Under the pieces are notes generated by a model that ran no database searches, was not told the origin of the DNA, and was given only the letters and a program-made list of their open reading frames with translations. A stretch of 64,000 nucleotides of DNA from Lolium rigidum (taxonomy: Eukaryota > Streptophyta > Magnoliopsida > Poales > Poaceae). Below, piece after piece: positions 53,150-64,000 of the stretch. A program made the position numbers and the translations under genes. The stretch is taken from assembly GCF_022539505.1 (NCBI RefSeq), contig NC_061510.1, forward strand, positions 392,566,249 to 392,630,248. Direction: 5' to 3'. How positions within the stretch are numbered: the stretch's first letter is position 1; the number at the start of each line of letters is the position of its first letter.

Positions 53150-53261
53150 TTTATTGAACAAAAACAACCGACAACGACTTTATAAACTAAATTTAAACTA
53201 ATAGAACAGACAACGACTTTATTGAAATTACAATAAAGTAGATAAATTACTAGTCTAGTCT
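53150..53261 (-). terminator. Likely 3' UTR of the AP2-type ORF
   Basis: Repeats of ACGACTTTAT(T)GAAATT give CAATAAAGTCG on the minus strand, a polyadenylation-like signal just after the ORF stop. Very similar sequence follows the CACTA-1 accessory ORF at 6301-6400. Confidence 0.5.
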
Positions 53262-53785
53262 CTACTCGTCGTCGGAGGTTGTCTCCGTCCAAATGTCATC
53301 CCACCGAGGGTCGTTTTCGGTCCAAGTTGTATTCGGGTTCTCGAGCTCGAAGGCGGCGACGGCCCGACGGTGGCGCCTGTTGGACCTGCGTTGTGCCCTA
53401 AGGTTAGCAAAGAACGCGTCGGTGTTGTCGACATCGTTGGGGAACTGCGCCCTCCACTGGCGCATCAACTGCTCGTCGCGCTCGGCGATGGCGATCCTGC
53501 GCTGCAACTGGCGGTGCCGTTGACGGTCCTCGTCGTCGACGAGGCATGGCGGTGGCGCGAGGAACTCCGCCTCCTCTAGCGATTCAACATCCGGGAAGTT
53601 CATGTCGCGCCCTGGCCGCCGAAAGCGCCACGCCGCCGCGTCGTAAGCGCGCGCCGCCAGCTCCGGCGTGTTGTACATGCCGAGGGTGAGGCGGAAGCCA
53701 CCGGCGCGTATCTCGGCGGTGAACCTACCGCTCGGACGCACTCGAACGCCACGGAAACCGGACGCCCCCGACGACGTGGAGGCAT
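53262..53785 (-). pseudogene. CACTA-3 accessory ORF A, captured AP2/ERF domain protein, one frameshift
   Basis: The ATG at 53785 opens MPPRRRG; a one-base slip near 53765 then leads into GFRGVRVRPSGRFTAEIRAG and TLGMYNTPELAARAYDAAAW, then NFPDV. This is a recognisable AP2/ERF DNA-binding domain of about 60 residues. The tail is acidic and Arg-rich with a long helix (RQRHRQLQRRIAIAERDEQL) and ends WTETTSDDE. AP2 proteins bind GCC-box or related DNA as transcription factors. Wheat CACTA elements are known to carry such ORFs. Whether the protein acts on host genes or on the element's promoters is not known. Confidence 0.85.
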
Positions 53786-54235
53786 CCCGGAGATGAATGA
53801 GCGGAGGCGGTGGCGACGTGTGGTTGCGCCCGCACTCGTCGCTCTATAGCGCACGCGGGGCATGGCACGTGTAAGCCACGGCTACACACGTCGCACGCCG
53901 GCGTCGGCGGGGCGAGGCACGTGGAAGCGGTGGCTACACGTCGCACGGGAAAAAGATAGGAGGCGGGAAGAAAGTGGCGGGTGGGATAAGGATGTTTGGG
54001 TAAGCTTTAGTCCCGGCTGGAGGGTGCAACCGTGACTAAAGCTGTCGGCAGGATAAGGACGCGTGGGTGGACGCACTGCTCGATGAGATAAATCATGTAG
54101 CGCACGACGCCCTGTCGGAGGAACAAGACAAAGCAGAAGCGGCGTCATGCCTATAAAAGGAGCATCGATACGCCCTGGCATGCAGACCAACAAGCCAACC
54201 TAGCAAGTAGGGAGAGAGTTTCATCCCCATGGATT
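53786..54235. promoter_or_regulatory. Divergent control region between AP2-type ORF and Ulp1-like gene, first part
   Basis: GC-rich sequence with repeated CACGTGTAAGCCACGGCTACACACGTC-like segments (53864-53945), one GGCGGGAAGAAAGTGGCGGG stretch at 53952 and a subterminal-type inverted pair CTTTAGTCCCGG / GTGACTAAAG at 54004-54042. Confidence 0.5.
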
Positions 54236-54712
54236 TTTTGATATATTATTTGTATTTTTAACATTTAGAAATGAATTAGTTTTATTTTCCTGAATTGTTT
54301 GATATATTATTTGTATTTTTAACATTTAGAAATGAATTAGTTTTATTTTCCTGAGTTTTTTCATATATTATTTGTATTTTTAACATTTAGAAATGAATTA
54401 GTTTTATTTTCCTGAATTTTTTCATATATTATTTGTATTTTTAACATTTAGAAATGAATTAGTTTTATTTTCCTGAATTTTTTCATATATTATTTGTATT
54501 TTTAACATTTAGAAATGAATTAGTTTTATTTTCCTGAATTGTTTGATATATTATTTATATTTTTTACATTTAGAAATGAATTAGTTTTATTTTCCTGAAT
54601 TTTTTCATATATTATTTGTATTTTTAACATTTAGAAATGAATTAGTTTTATTTTCCTGAATTGTTTGATATATTATTTATATTTTTAACATTTAGAAATT
54701 GAAAAGTATTTT
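54236..54712. repeat. Eight-copy 60-bp tandem repeat
   Basis: The AT-rich unit TTTGATATATTATTTGTATT...GTTTTATTTTCCTGAATT is repeated about eight times at 60-61 bp intervals. Copies alternate between TTGTTTGATAT and TTTTTTCATAT at the junction. Near identity means recent amplification. Confidence 0.95.
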
Positions 54713-54719
54713 GAAAAAG

Positions 54720-54875
54720 ACCTTTGGTCACGGTTGGCCAGGCCAACCGCGACTAAAGGGTGTTTCCGCGGGAACGGCTGAAATTCAGCGAAACGACCTT
54801 TAGTCGCGGTTGGTGGTGCCCCTTTAGTCGCGGTTGGCCACACCAACCGCGACTAAAGGCCCCTGGCTATAAATT
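54720..54875 (+). promoter_or_regulatory. Internal palindromic promoter block of the CACTA-3 Ulp1-like gene
   Basis: TTGGTCACGGTTGGCC / GGCCAACCGCGACTAAAG and a second inverted pair at 54802-54858 copy the terminal motif of the element. GCTATAAATTTCGCG at 54868 is a TATA box. The arrangement equals 15455-15540 in CACTA-1. Confidence 0.7.
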
Positions 54876-55907
54876 TCGCGAGCGGCCCTGGCGCGTTTTC
54901 ACTTCTTCTTCCTCCTCTCGAAACCGCGCCGACGCCTCAGACGCCCGCGCTCATCGACGCCGCCGACGCCTCGTTGCGCCCAACGCCGCCGGAAGACGCC
55001 GCTGCGCCGCCTCTCGCCGCGTCGCCTCGCCGTTTCTCGCCGCGCCGCCTCGCCGTACGTCGTCTCCCGCCTCCCGCCGCCGCCCGTACCTCCCGGCCAT
55101 GTACCACGACGTCGACGACCGCGCGTGTGTCCCAAAAACGACGACGAAGACGACCGCGCGCGCCCGCCGCCGCCCTGCCAAACGCGCACCGCCCGCACGC
55201 GCGCCGCCCGCACGCACGCCGCCCGCACGCGTGCTTCGCGACGCCGCCAGACGCGTGCACAGAGAGAGGGGGAGAGGAAGAATCGAGAGGGCCGGGCGAA
55301 AAAACTTTAATTTTTTATCTTTTTTTTATGTTTTGTTTGTTATTTTTTATTTTAACTATACTTAACAAAAAACCTTAAAACTTTGTAATTAACTTCACAA
55401 AAACTTTAATTAACTTAACAAAAAAATTGTACTTCAAAAAATAGTAACTTATAACAAAATTGCCGATTTCACAAAAACTTTAACATATATAACAAAATTT
55501 TAAATTAACAAGAAAAAACTTAACAAAATTTAACAAAAATAACTTAACAAAAGTTTGTCAAAAAAATTAACTAAATTTTCCCTTTTGTATTTTTTCAATT
55601 TTAAAAGAACTCAAAAAAATGAACTAAATTTTCACTTTTGTATTTTTTCACTTTTAAAAGAACTCAAAATTTGGCGAGGGTTATGTCGTCGGCACCGCCA
55701 CCGCCCTTCCGCCACCGCTCGCCACCGCCACCGGTCTCTCGGTCACGCGGTCACTGCGAGGTCGATCGTCCGCATATACACATCTAATACACGCGTCCCC
55801 CCTCTCGCCTCCCTCGTCGCCCTCTCTCTTTTTATGTAGAAGAGATGTGATAATGCTGGCATATACACAATTAATTAGTTTTTACTACATGTTTTCAGGA
55901 CTGACAT
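54876..55907 (+). other. Leader of the CACTA-3 Ulp1-like gene: GC-rich then A-rich
   Basis: 54900-55300 is GC-rich with CGCC repeats and overlapping ORFs without domains. 55340-55680 is A-rich with AACTTAACAAAA-type repeats. A splice acceptor TTTTCAG at 55892-55898 lies just before the start codon, so this is probably a 5' UTR exon plus intron. Confidence 0.55.
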
Positions 55908-58900
55908 ATGGCGGACGATAGAGCTGACCCGATTATGGACAACTATGATCCAGAAGCTGAAGAACATTTATTTGGCATCATAAAAGGCGATATTCTTTAT
56001 GTGCCGATCGAACAAGATGAAGAAGAGGATATTTCTTCGTATCTGAATCTTGACGGTCAAGATGAAGGCCGTCAGCAAGATGATGGGGAAGAAACGTCGA
56101 TAAACGATGATCTTCAATTGCAAGTAGCAACCAGCTCCGCCGCCGAGGTATATATATATACATTGAGCCTCTGGTGATACAAACTTACTGATTTGAATAA
56201 ATATGTGTGTACTAACGCGCGCCACTCTCTTTCTTGTTTTAGCCCTCGGTCGGATCGTCGAAACAATCGAGTACGTCGTCAAAGCATGGCGCAACCAAGA
56301 CGCTGAAACAAGGAGAAACATATACCATCGAGGTTGTCGACAGTGCAACCGGCAGGCCACTGGAGCCCCGCAAGCACTCCACCAAGTTTATCAACCAATG
56401 CGGAGCCGTTGTTAGAGAGAACGTCTCGATCACCCTCCAGGAGTGGAATGAGCCAAAGAAGGCACGTCTTGGTTTCACTTTTGTCGACAAGAGAACAAAA
56501 AAAGATTGCTTGAAAAAGCTTATGGAACATTTCATCCTACCTCCGGAATACCACAAGTTCGATGAGGAGGGTAACAAGATTGAGGAAAACAAGAAGAGGA
56601 GGAGGCTAGTCAAAGAGTTCGCTCTTCATAAGATGGCCGAAACATTCCGGAAATTCAAGCAAAATCTAGCCCGTGACTATGTCAACCAGAACAAGACTCC
56701 AGATTTCAAAGGACAATATGAGAAACTGAAACATGATTGGCCAGAATTTGTGAAGCAGAAGAAATCGGAGCAGTTCATTGAAATATCGAAAAAAATAAGG
56801 AAAATGCGGCTAAGAAGGAGTACAATCATATTATGGGGCCAGGAGGGTATCGCCTTTGGGAGCCTAGGTGGGAGAAGATGGAGAATGAGCTGAGGACGCG
56901 AGGAATCCGTCCAGGTACGGAGGGATGGGACCCAAGGGCCAAAAGCTGGTGGTACGGGCATGGGGGAACGCTAGACCCGGAGACGAGGGCGTGTGTTCAC
57001 CGGAACAAAACGTTTAAACCCACCCAAGCCCTTATTGACGCAATGAGGGATGCTCAAGAGGGGAAGATCAAGTTCAACAGAGAGAACGACGCGCTGACAA
57101 AAGCCCTCGGGAAACCTGAACACGGAGGACGTGTACGAGGAGTGGGGAACATTCCGTGGAAAATAGGGTTCTCCCAGAACGATGACCCGTACGGTTAGAG
57201 AAGCCGTAAGAGAAAGATGGATCAGGATGCAGATGTTGTGGCGCGGTTGGTATCGGAATTCGATACGATGAAGAAAACCGTGAGTATACTAGTACAAGAA
57301 AGATCGGCAGCTGGGGCGCATGAAGATCATCCAGCGGATCTCGGAAGCCAGCAGCGAATGAGAAGCAGCGTGGCTTTCACGGAGAACCCGCCGGCTACTG
57401 ATAATGCAACGGCGGTCGATATTACTGCACCGGAGCCTCCTCGCTACCCCGTGGACGATATAAAGGAGATGAATGAATGTCATCTGCATTATCCAATTGG
57501 GAACATGTCCACGAAGGTAGCCATCGGCAGTGCTTTACCATGTGAGCTCGGAGCACTCCACCACAACAACCCCATTCCGGATGGCTATGCTCGTGTCACG
57601 GTGGAGGAAATAGTCCCGTGGTTTGAGGACCTGGAGATTGACATTGCTACACCCAAAGGGGAGAGAAGACTTGGAGGTGTCAAGCGCCGCTTCATTCTAT
57701 GGAAAAAGAAGTTAATCAAGTTTCCAGGCGAGGCGCCAAGGCAAACAAGTCCACCCCCCTCGGGTGGTGGTGGCGGTGGCGGTGGCGGTGGTGGTGGTGG
57801 TTCACCTACACCTCCTTCACGTCAGCCGACGCCGCCCCCCAATTCACCTCCGGCGGGTAATCAGCCGCCGCCCCCCAGTCCTCGTCCGGCGGGTGATCAG
57901 ACGCCGCCCCCCAATCCACCTCCGGCGAAGAAGCAGAAGCAGTCCTGGGTTATTAACCCGGACCCTTATGTACCTAGAACAACAAAGATACCAGAGCCAT
58001 CACTGAAGCCTCTCATCCCGAGACCTTGGGAACTTAGTGTTGAGGAAAATGCAGCGGCCGTGGCTGCTCAGCATGAGAAATGGAAGGCGGACAGCAAGAA
58101 GAAAAGAGAGCCCGAGCCCAAGCCAGTATTTTCTGAGAAGGAAAAGAGCTGGGCTAAGTCATTTTTGAACACACCGTCCCAAGCCGCGAAGAATCTGCCT
58201 GTCGACTATGCACGTGAACTTCGTAGGCAAGCACTCACGTTCAAGAGGAACAAAGAGTTGGCGGAGAAGCAGGAGAAGAAAGCCTTGGAGGAGGCCGAGA
58301 AAAATTAGAAAGTATAAAAGGGGGGAAAGAAGTTGCCCAGCTCGGGGAACAAAGTAAACAATCGATCGCCCCGCTCATAGTGCAAGCCGCCGGTCCGGAT
58401 GCCCCCGATATCATAGCAGCTGCGGCAGCACATGGATTGACTGTAACGAGTGCCAGAGAACAAGCGGCCAACTTAGGTATCACTCTTCGTGCACTGTTAG
58501 GCCTTGATGAGGCGCCAATGAAGGACGTAGTATTTACATATGTGCCGAATGGGCCTCTCGTCGAGCCTGGCGCAGAAGAGGATCTACCTCGACAAATGAC
58601 AGGTCTGCTAAATTGGTACAAGGGTTACATAAAACTTAAAAACGCCAAAGACTATATTTATGCGGAAGTTAGACATGAGCATCACTTCAAACATTACTAT
58701 ATAACAATTCATCGGAGTGAATTGTTCCAGCTGTTCAATCTGCGCGAGCTCGACAAATCTATCATCAGTTGCTACGTTCTGTAAGTGATTTATTAATTTC
58801 TACCCCATCTCGTTCATTGCCTGCACTATATATATATATACATATAATATATATATATATATGTTGTCCTAACTATCTTGTTGTGTACGCTATTATGCAG

Positions 58901-59589
58901 AATGAAGAAGCGGGAAATGCGAATAAGGAGCATCCATGATGTTGGGTTCATTGACCCACATATCGTTAATTCATATGTGTTAGAACACCACCCCGCCGAC
59001 GTGGAGGAAGACCTGTGGCAGTTTCTTAGAAAACAGGAACTCAAAAGTGATATTCTATTTCCTTACCATTTTGGGTGAGTGTTTCGTCTTGAGCACATTC
59101 TCTTTTGTTTACTCCATGCATGGTATGTGGCTAATCGATGAGTTATGCATGATCGTGCATGTATCGTGTCCGCAGGTTCCACTGGATTCTGCTAGTAATT
59201 CAATTTCACACCTCCACAGTTCTCGTCCATGACTCTCTGAATATGGATCCGGCGCTTTGGGCCGACATGAGAAAAATGATGCAAAAGTAATTATTTTCAT
59301 TCATTTGCGCTCTATATCGATCGGCCTATTTCGTTCATTTCCTAATATCAAGTAACTAATTAATAAATCTCTTGTTCATTTAATTTTCTTTGCCTCGTAG
59401 GGTTTGGAGACGGTTCGTAGATGAAAAGGTCGGTGAATTCAAAAAAGAGCTACAATTTAAAAGGGCAGTGTCTGGGACTGGGGATATTCAGCCACCGGGG
59501 ACCAATCTATGTGGATACTATGTTTGTGAGAGGATCCGGAGATACACCACTGAGCGGCAGCCGTCTGAGAACAACATCAAGAGGAATAA
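55908..59589 (+). pseudogene. CACTA-3 second gene, Ulp1 (C48)-like protease, three small lesions plus LTR insertion
   Basis: Exon 1 is 55908-56147 (MADDRADPIMDNYDPEAEEH). Exon 2 starts at 56243 and reaches about 58773 through FINQCGAVVRENVSITLQEW, a SWWYGHGGTLDP block and a Gly-run/Pro-rich linker. Lesions: one A missing near 56790, a TAG for Tyr at 57196, and two extra A near 58305. Exons 58901-59074, 59176-59286 and 59401 onward join in frame. The core shows His in FHWILLVI, Asp in VLVHDSL and Cys in GTNLCGYYVCERIR. The LTR insertion at 59590 removes the end. SUMO-type protease activity is inferred from the triad only. Confidence 0.85.
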
Positions 59590-62500
59590 TGTAACATCCC
59601 AAAAATTTCAAAAACAAAACAAATGAATTTCCCTAGTTCCAAATTTTGGAACCAACAAAAACTTTTATTAAATTAAGTGTGATACATAGTGATCTTGCTT
59701 AATTCTTGTGCTATTGCCATGATTGATTGTTATAGTAGTTTGAAATAACCTTAAACCCTAAACCTCACCCCTCTTTTCACCATCCTAGTTAAAATAAAAT
59801 AAAAGGAAATTAAATAAGAAAAAGGCATATGTGCCTATGGCTATTTTTATAAATCTTTACCCTAGACCCTCCTACCTTGTTTAGAGGTTTGGAAACCTTC
59901 ATACACTCTACCTAGCACTTATCAAACCAAATCCAAAGTGAAACCAAAGAAATTAAAAAGAAACTAAAAAGCCATAGAGGCATATGAGAGTAAAATGCCA
60001 ATTTATGAATTTGGGAACCTTGACCCTAATACTTGTTATGAATGGTGGGATCACTCCTATATACCATTTCAACACTCAACAACACCATTTGGGTCAAGCC
60101 AAGTCAAATTAAAACTCAAATGCAACATATGCATAAAGGCATATGTGACACATAGCCATAATACCCAAATTTTGCTCTATGACTCTAAACCTTGACCAAA
60201 TGATATGAAACCATCTCCCAACCTAATATAACCCTAAATTGACCCTAACCCATGCCCAAGTAAAGCAAGGTGAACAATTTACAAAAATAATAAAATTTGA
60301 CACATCACCTCTTATGTGTTATGGCCATTTTTGCAAATCTTTAAACAAGACCATTTGAAATAGTTTCAATGGTTTGAAAATGTTTCTAAACCAATAAGAG
60401 TCACATTAGAGTCAAGAAAAGTCAAATCAAATGGAGAGAAATCAATTAGTGAGATAATCCCAATTTCACTCACATACACAATGAGGCCAAATTGCAAATC
60501 TTCACCATAGGCCACCATTACTTGATCTCTTGCTTGTAGAACACTTAAAAATGATAAACTAACACAATTGCATCATTGAAACAAGAATCAAACCAAAGGA
60601 AATCTCAAAATCTTCACACATATGATAATGGTCATATGTCACCAAAATATTTTCTTCACTACTTTACCCCTCTGGTTTTCTTTATTCCTAAACTAAACTT
60701 GGTCAACCAAAGCCATGTCATCAAAGACCATGTCAAGGTGAACAACTTCTCTGTTGACCATCACTGCTGAAGTTGACTAGGTTGACCAGAAATGGTTTGA
60801 CAAGATAGGACTTTGAAGCAAAAGGAAGATGACCCTCATTTTGAAAACTTGCAAACTTACACCAAATTAAACCCCAACACCACCATTATGCCTCTTTAAT
60901 TATATAAATGAGATCCACCAAAAAGATTTTTTAAATTCAAACAAAAAGTTCTTGCGGCCATTTAATCAAACACTTGGCAGGCATGTTTTCCATTTTGTGT
61001 TACATGCCATTATCCAATGGTTCTTGGCCTAAACCCCTTTGCTACTGAGATGATAAGTGCCTCTCTATGATCCCTGCACATAGCCAAGTACTTGCCATGG
61101 CTGGTTAAAGTGAAAAAGTGAGAGAAAATTACCATGTCAAGCACACACGGCCAACTTTGGCATCCCTCTCTCCAGCCCTCCTCTCAACTTTCCTCCTTGT
61201 CCCAGAGCATCTTGGCATCACGAGGAACCTCACCGTACACGCCCCAGCCTCGCCAAGCCTTGGCATTGGCCAGAACGCCCGTGTCCAAAACCCTCCAGGA
61301 CGCGCCAGCACGCGCGCTCACCGCGCACTGGCCGCGCCAGTACGTCGAGCACTCGATCGACGCCGTCCTCCTCCTGCATCCCTACCACCACGTTGAGCAT
61401 CTACTCCACGCCCTCTACCACCTAGCCACACTCAAACGCCTGCGGAGGCCTCGTCACCGTCGTCCTCGTCGGATTTATGCCGCGGGTACCGCCGCAGACA
61501 TGGCACGCGCCCGAACGATTCCGTCGTCCTCTCGCTGCGCCCTCTGCACCTAGAGCATCGCCAGGACAAAGCCTACAAGATGCCGTCCTTCACTTGCCCC
61601 TTCGAGCACCCCAAGCACCGCGCCATGGCCGTTCCTCCACAGCACCTCACGGCCACCTCCGCCCGCTATAAATAGAAGAGCTCAGCGCTCAACTTCTTCA
61701 CACCATCTGCTCTCCTCTCCTCACTGATCACTCTCCCCCATCAATTTGACACCACACCGCCGGAGACCTGAGATCGACGCCGTTGATCCACGCCACCCCG
61801 AGCCTCGCCACTGCTACCAGACGCTTCCTCACCGTCGACAACATCACCTCGCCACCACCAGAACCCCGCGGGAACGCCGGTAAGGCTGTCGACCCCCTAG
61901 GCTCGCCGCCAGTGAGCTCGTCGCTCGTCGGAGACGACGACGATCACTGACCGTCGGATCGCGTTATAATCCTACGGCCTAACGCGCGCATACCGCTTCG
62001 GCGCTTAAAGGGTCACTGACGGGTTGAGCCCGCATCATCAGGCGGCCCGCGTGTGCTAGTCACACTGCTGGGCCGGCCCAAGTCTTTTCGCCCATTTAGC
62101 CCATTTCGCGTTCCCGCCAAGCCCACTAAATTCAAAAATCGAATTTCTGTTAATTCCAATTTCCCTGCTGATGCTGAATTCAAATTTGAATAGTTTAAAA
62201 TCTACTACACCAAATTTAGCAAATTTTGTATATTCAGAAAGCTAATGAAATTATCTACACAATGCCACTGGCCTCATGCCCAAATTCGTAATTAAATTTA
62301 AATGATAAAAATAACAAGGCAGGGCCTTTTCTAACTTCAAATAATTATTGAAAATAATCTATAAATGATTTTGAGTTTATTCCAACTCTAATAAATCACA
62401 TTTGACATAATCTAATGGTTTATGCAAAAATATAGCATAGTTGTGTTGCATGATCATGGACTAGATCCAAATAATGACTATGGAGCCATTTCTAGTCCAT

Positions 62501-64000
62501 TTAACACATACACATAGACTTATTCAAATAGTATGGGAGCTTCTCTCTCATTTAAATTGTGATCCTAAGTAATTCAAATAGAGTTACTGACCTTGGTCTA
62601 ATAAGCCTCATGCTTGGTTACTTAGAGACATTAAATCATTTCCATGCTAGTATTAAAATGCATGAGGTGTGGCACCTCATTTAAATTTCCACTCTCAAAT
62701 AATAAATATGAGTGTTGACCTTGGTCAACCTATACTCATATCTCATTATTAGTTGAAGAGATTAAATCCTAATAAGATTCAATGAGAGGAAATTATTTCC
62801 TCCAAAGCATTAAAGAGCTACACTAATAAATAATTATAATGAGAGGAAATTATTTTTCTTTAAAATAGAACAAAGTAAATCACCATGTTAATAAGATGTG
62901 ATGCTAGCTTAGGCTTGTGTGAATCTTTGGTGTGTTTAGCCTAGCATGCAAGTTTGGGTGGTGATTGTATCCTCGTATTCGTTTATAGACGCTAGTACCG
63001 AAGGCTACGAAGGAGACGACGAGAACATCTACGGAGAAGAAGGAGGAACATTTTGATCCATACACCAACCAAGGCAAGCTAATATTCTTGCAAGCTAGAC
63101 TAATGCAAGTTATAATGTGGCAAGCTAACACTCTTGCAAGTCCCAAGTGCAAATCTCTACCAGAGCAAGGCACCATCACCATTTATTTTTATGTTCAATA
63201 AACCTATCCCATGTTTTTACCTTGCAATTATTTTGCTTATTGTCTTTCAAAGCTTATTTTTGATTTATGATTCACTTGGGCTAGAATAGAACAAGAGCAT
63301 CAAATTTAGCCTAAAGCAAACAAAGCTAGATAGCACCCCTCATGACTAGTTGCTATTGCTAAAGAAATAAAATTAACTACTCTAGATGGGAACACGTGAA
63401 ATGAAATAACTTTGAAAGATTTTGAAGGTGAATGGGACATGAATGCTTTGGTGAATTTTGATGAAAGCTGATGGTTGGGTTCGGATGCGATACCATTCCA
63501 ATTTACGAGTACCCCCACAATACCTGATTATGGGTAGGGCTTAACTGGAGGTTTATGTGTCTTAGTATGGGTTCCCTCTAAACAAGCGTCATCGGGGTTA
63601 TGCCAAAAGCTGCCTCCACAACACAAAAGAAACGACGTTAAAGATGAGGTGAATGTCCGGCCCAAGCCTCGTGCAGTTCCCGGCCGACGATCTGTCTTCA
63701 CTGGGAGGCCAAGCTCATGGGGAGAGGTGCCTATACTAGGATATGTAAGTGAAAGGTTATGGTTGATGATCCGCGTACTGAGTTACGATTATTCAGGGTT
63801 ACCCCTGACGGATGTAATCAAAAGTTGTGGCACAAGTGTACAACCTCTGCAGAGTGTAAACCTATTCGAATAGCCGCGTCCACGGTTAAGGACTGTTGGA
63901 AAGGCCATACTCGTTCCGTCATCGGACCATTTTCAAAAATGTGACATATGACTTGTGTTTTAAATTTGGAAAGGTGAATGGTGAATTGGAATTAAAACAC
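59590..64000 (+). repeat. Start of a plus-strand LTR element, relative of the Tekay-type element, runs off the window
   Basis: It begins TGTAACATCCCAAAAATT, the same start as the minus-strand reading of the LTRs at 26724 and 33634, and can be followed in the same order to 64000. The similarity is clear but far lower than between the two LTRs of the other element. The TATA box CTATAAATAG is at 61666-61675. By comparison roughly 0.6 kb of the LTR is still missing. The candidate TSD is AATAA (59585-59589). No gene lies in this stretch; it holds the GC-rich promoter part at 61140-62100 and AT-rich flanks. Confidence 0.88.

Larger units (their letters stand above)
39953..64000 (+). mobile_element. 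CACTA-3 transposon, 5' end to last visible exon, interrupted by two LTR elements
   Basis: It starts CACTGGTAGAAAAAGAGGC at 39953. The 3' end is outside the window. Own sequence is 39953-44458, 52664-59589 and whatever follows the LTR element at 59590. The layout matches CACTA-1: TNP2 (+), minus-strand accessory ORFs, a palindromic internal promoter, then an Ulp1-like gene (+). Its subterminal motif is TTTAGTCGCGGTT / AACCGCGACTAAAG. No TSD can be tested. Confidence 0.85.

Noticed and set aside
54760..55365. 201-aa Arg/Ala-rich ORF ahead of the CACTA-3 Ulp1-like gene
   Set aside because: It starts in the palindromic promoter block and runs through GC repeats; a leader region with chance ORFs is more likely.

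Overview
This window looks like repeat-dense DNA from a large grass genome, most likely a Triticeae nuclear chromosome (wheat, Aegilops or barley). I base this on the mix of elements: long CACTA transposons carrying a TNP2 gene plus an Ulp1-like protease gene, a Tekay-type gypsy element with LTRs over 5 kb, an Athila-type gypsy element, PIF/Harbinger elements and a Helitron-like frame. I found no convincing host gene, rRNA, tRNA or CRISPR. Nearly every base can be placed in a nested set of mobile elements, and many boundaries are fixed by target-site duplications (TSDs).

Left part (1-21,252). A broken LINE reverse-transcriptase tail (1-842, minus) lies against a candidate Helitron (843-21,252). 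The Helitron is split by an 18.9 kb CACTA (CACTA-1, 1700-20584, TSD TGT). CACTA-1 has a decayed TNP2 transposase gene (+), a small minus-strand accessory ORF, and a decayed Ulp1-like protease gene (+). The accessory ORF is itself split by a second CACTA (CACTA-2, 6643-15010, TSD CCT) in the opposite orientation. CACTA-2 has an internal deletion joining TNP2 to its Ulp1-like gene, a tandem array of five hairpins, and a viroplasmin-like ORF.

Middle part (21,253-39,952). Two compact TTA/TAA-flanked Harbinger-type elements lie next to each other. One carries only the Myb/SANT-like ORF1 (21373-23439) and the other only an intact-looking DDE transposase (23625-25602). After about 1 kb of possible low-copy DNA comes a complete 12.1 kb minus-strand gypsy element (26724-38799, TSD AAAGG) with two 5.17 kb LTRs and an internal region holding only Gag. 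A short retroposon with a 12-bp TSD follows (38869-39727).

Right part (39,953-64,000). A third CACTA (CACTA-3, +) has TNP2, two minus-strand accessory ORFs (one an AP2/ERF domain) and an Ulp1-like gene. An 8.2 kb Athila-like gag-pro element (44459-52663, TSD GGAGG) splits one accessory ORF. A plus-strand LTR related to those of the Tekay-type element (59590 to beyond the window) cuts the last visible Ulp1 exon. The 3' end of CACTA-3 is outside the window.

Order of events, inferred from nesting: Helitron before CACTA-1 before CACTA-2; CACTA-3 before both LTR insertions in it. The best candidates for something undescribed are the hairpin array at 7753-8659, the arrays of E2F-like sites in CACTA-1 and CACTA-3, the reuse of terminal palindromes as internal promoters, and the split Harbinger pair.
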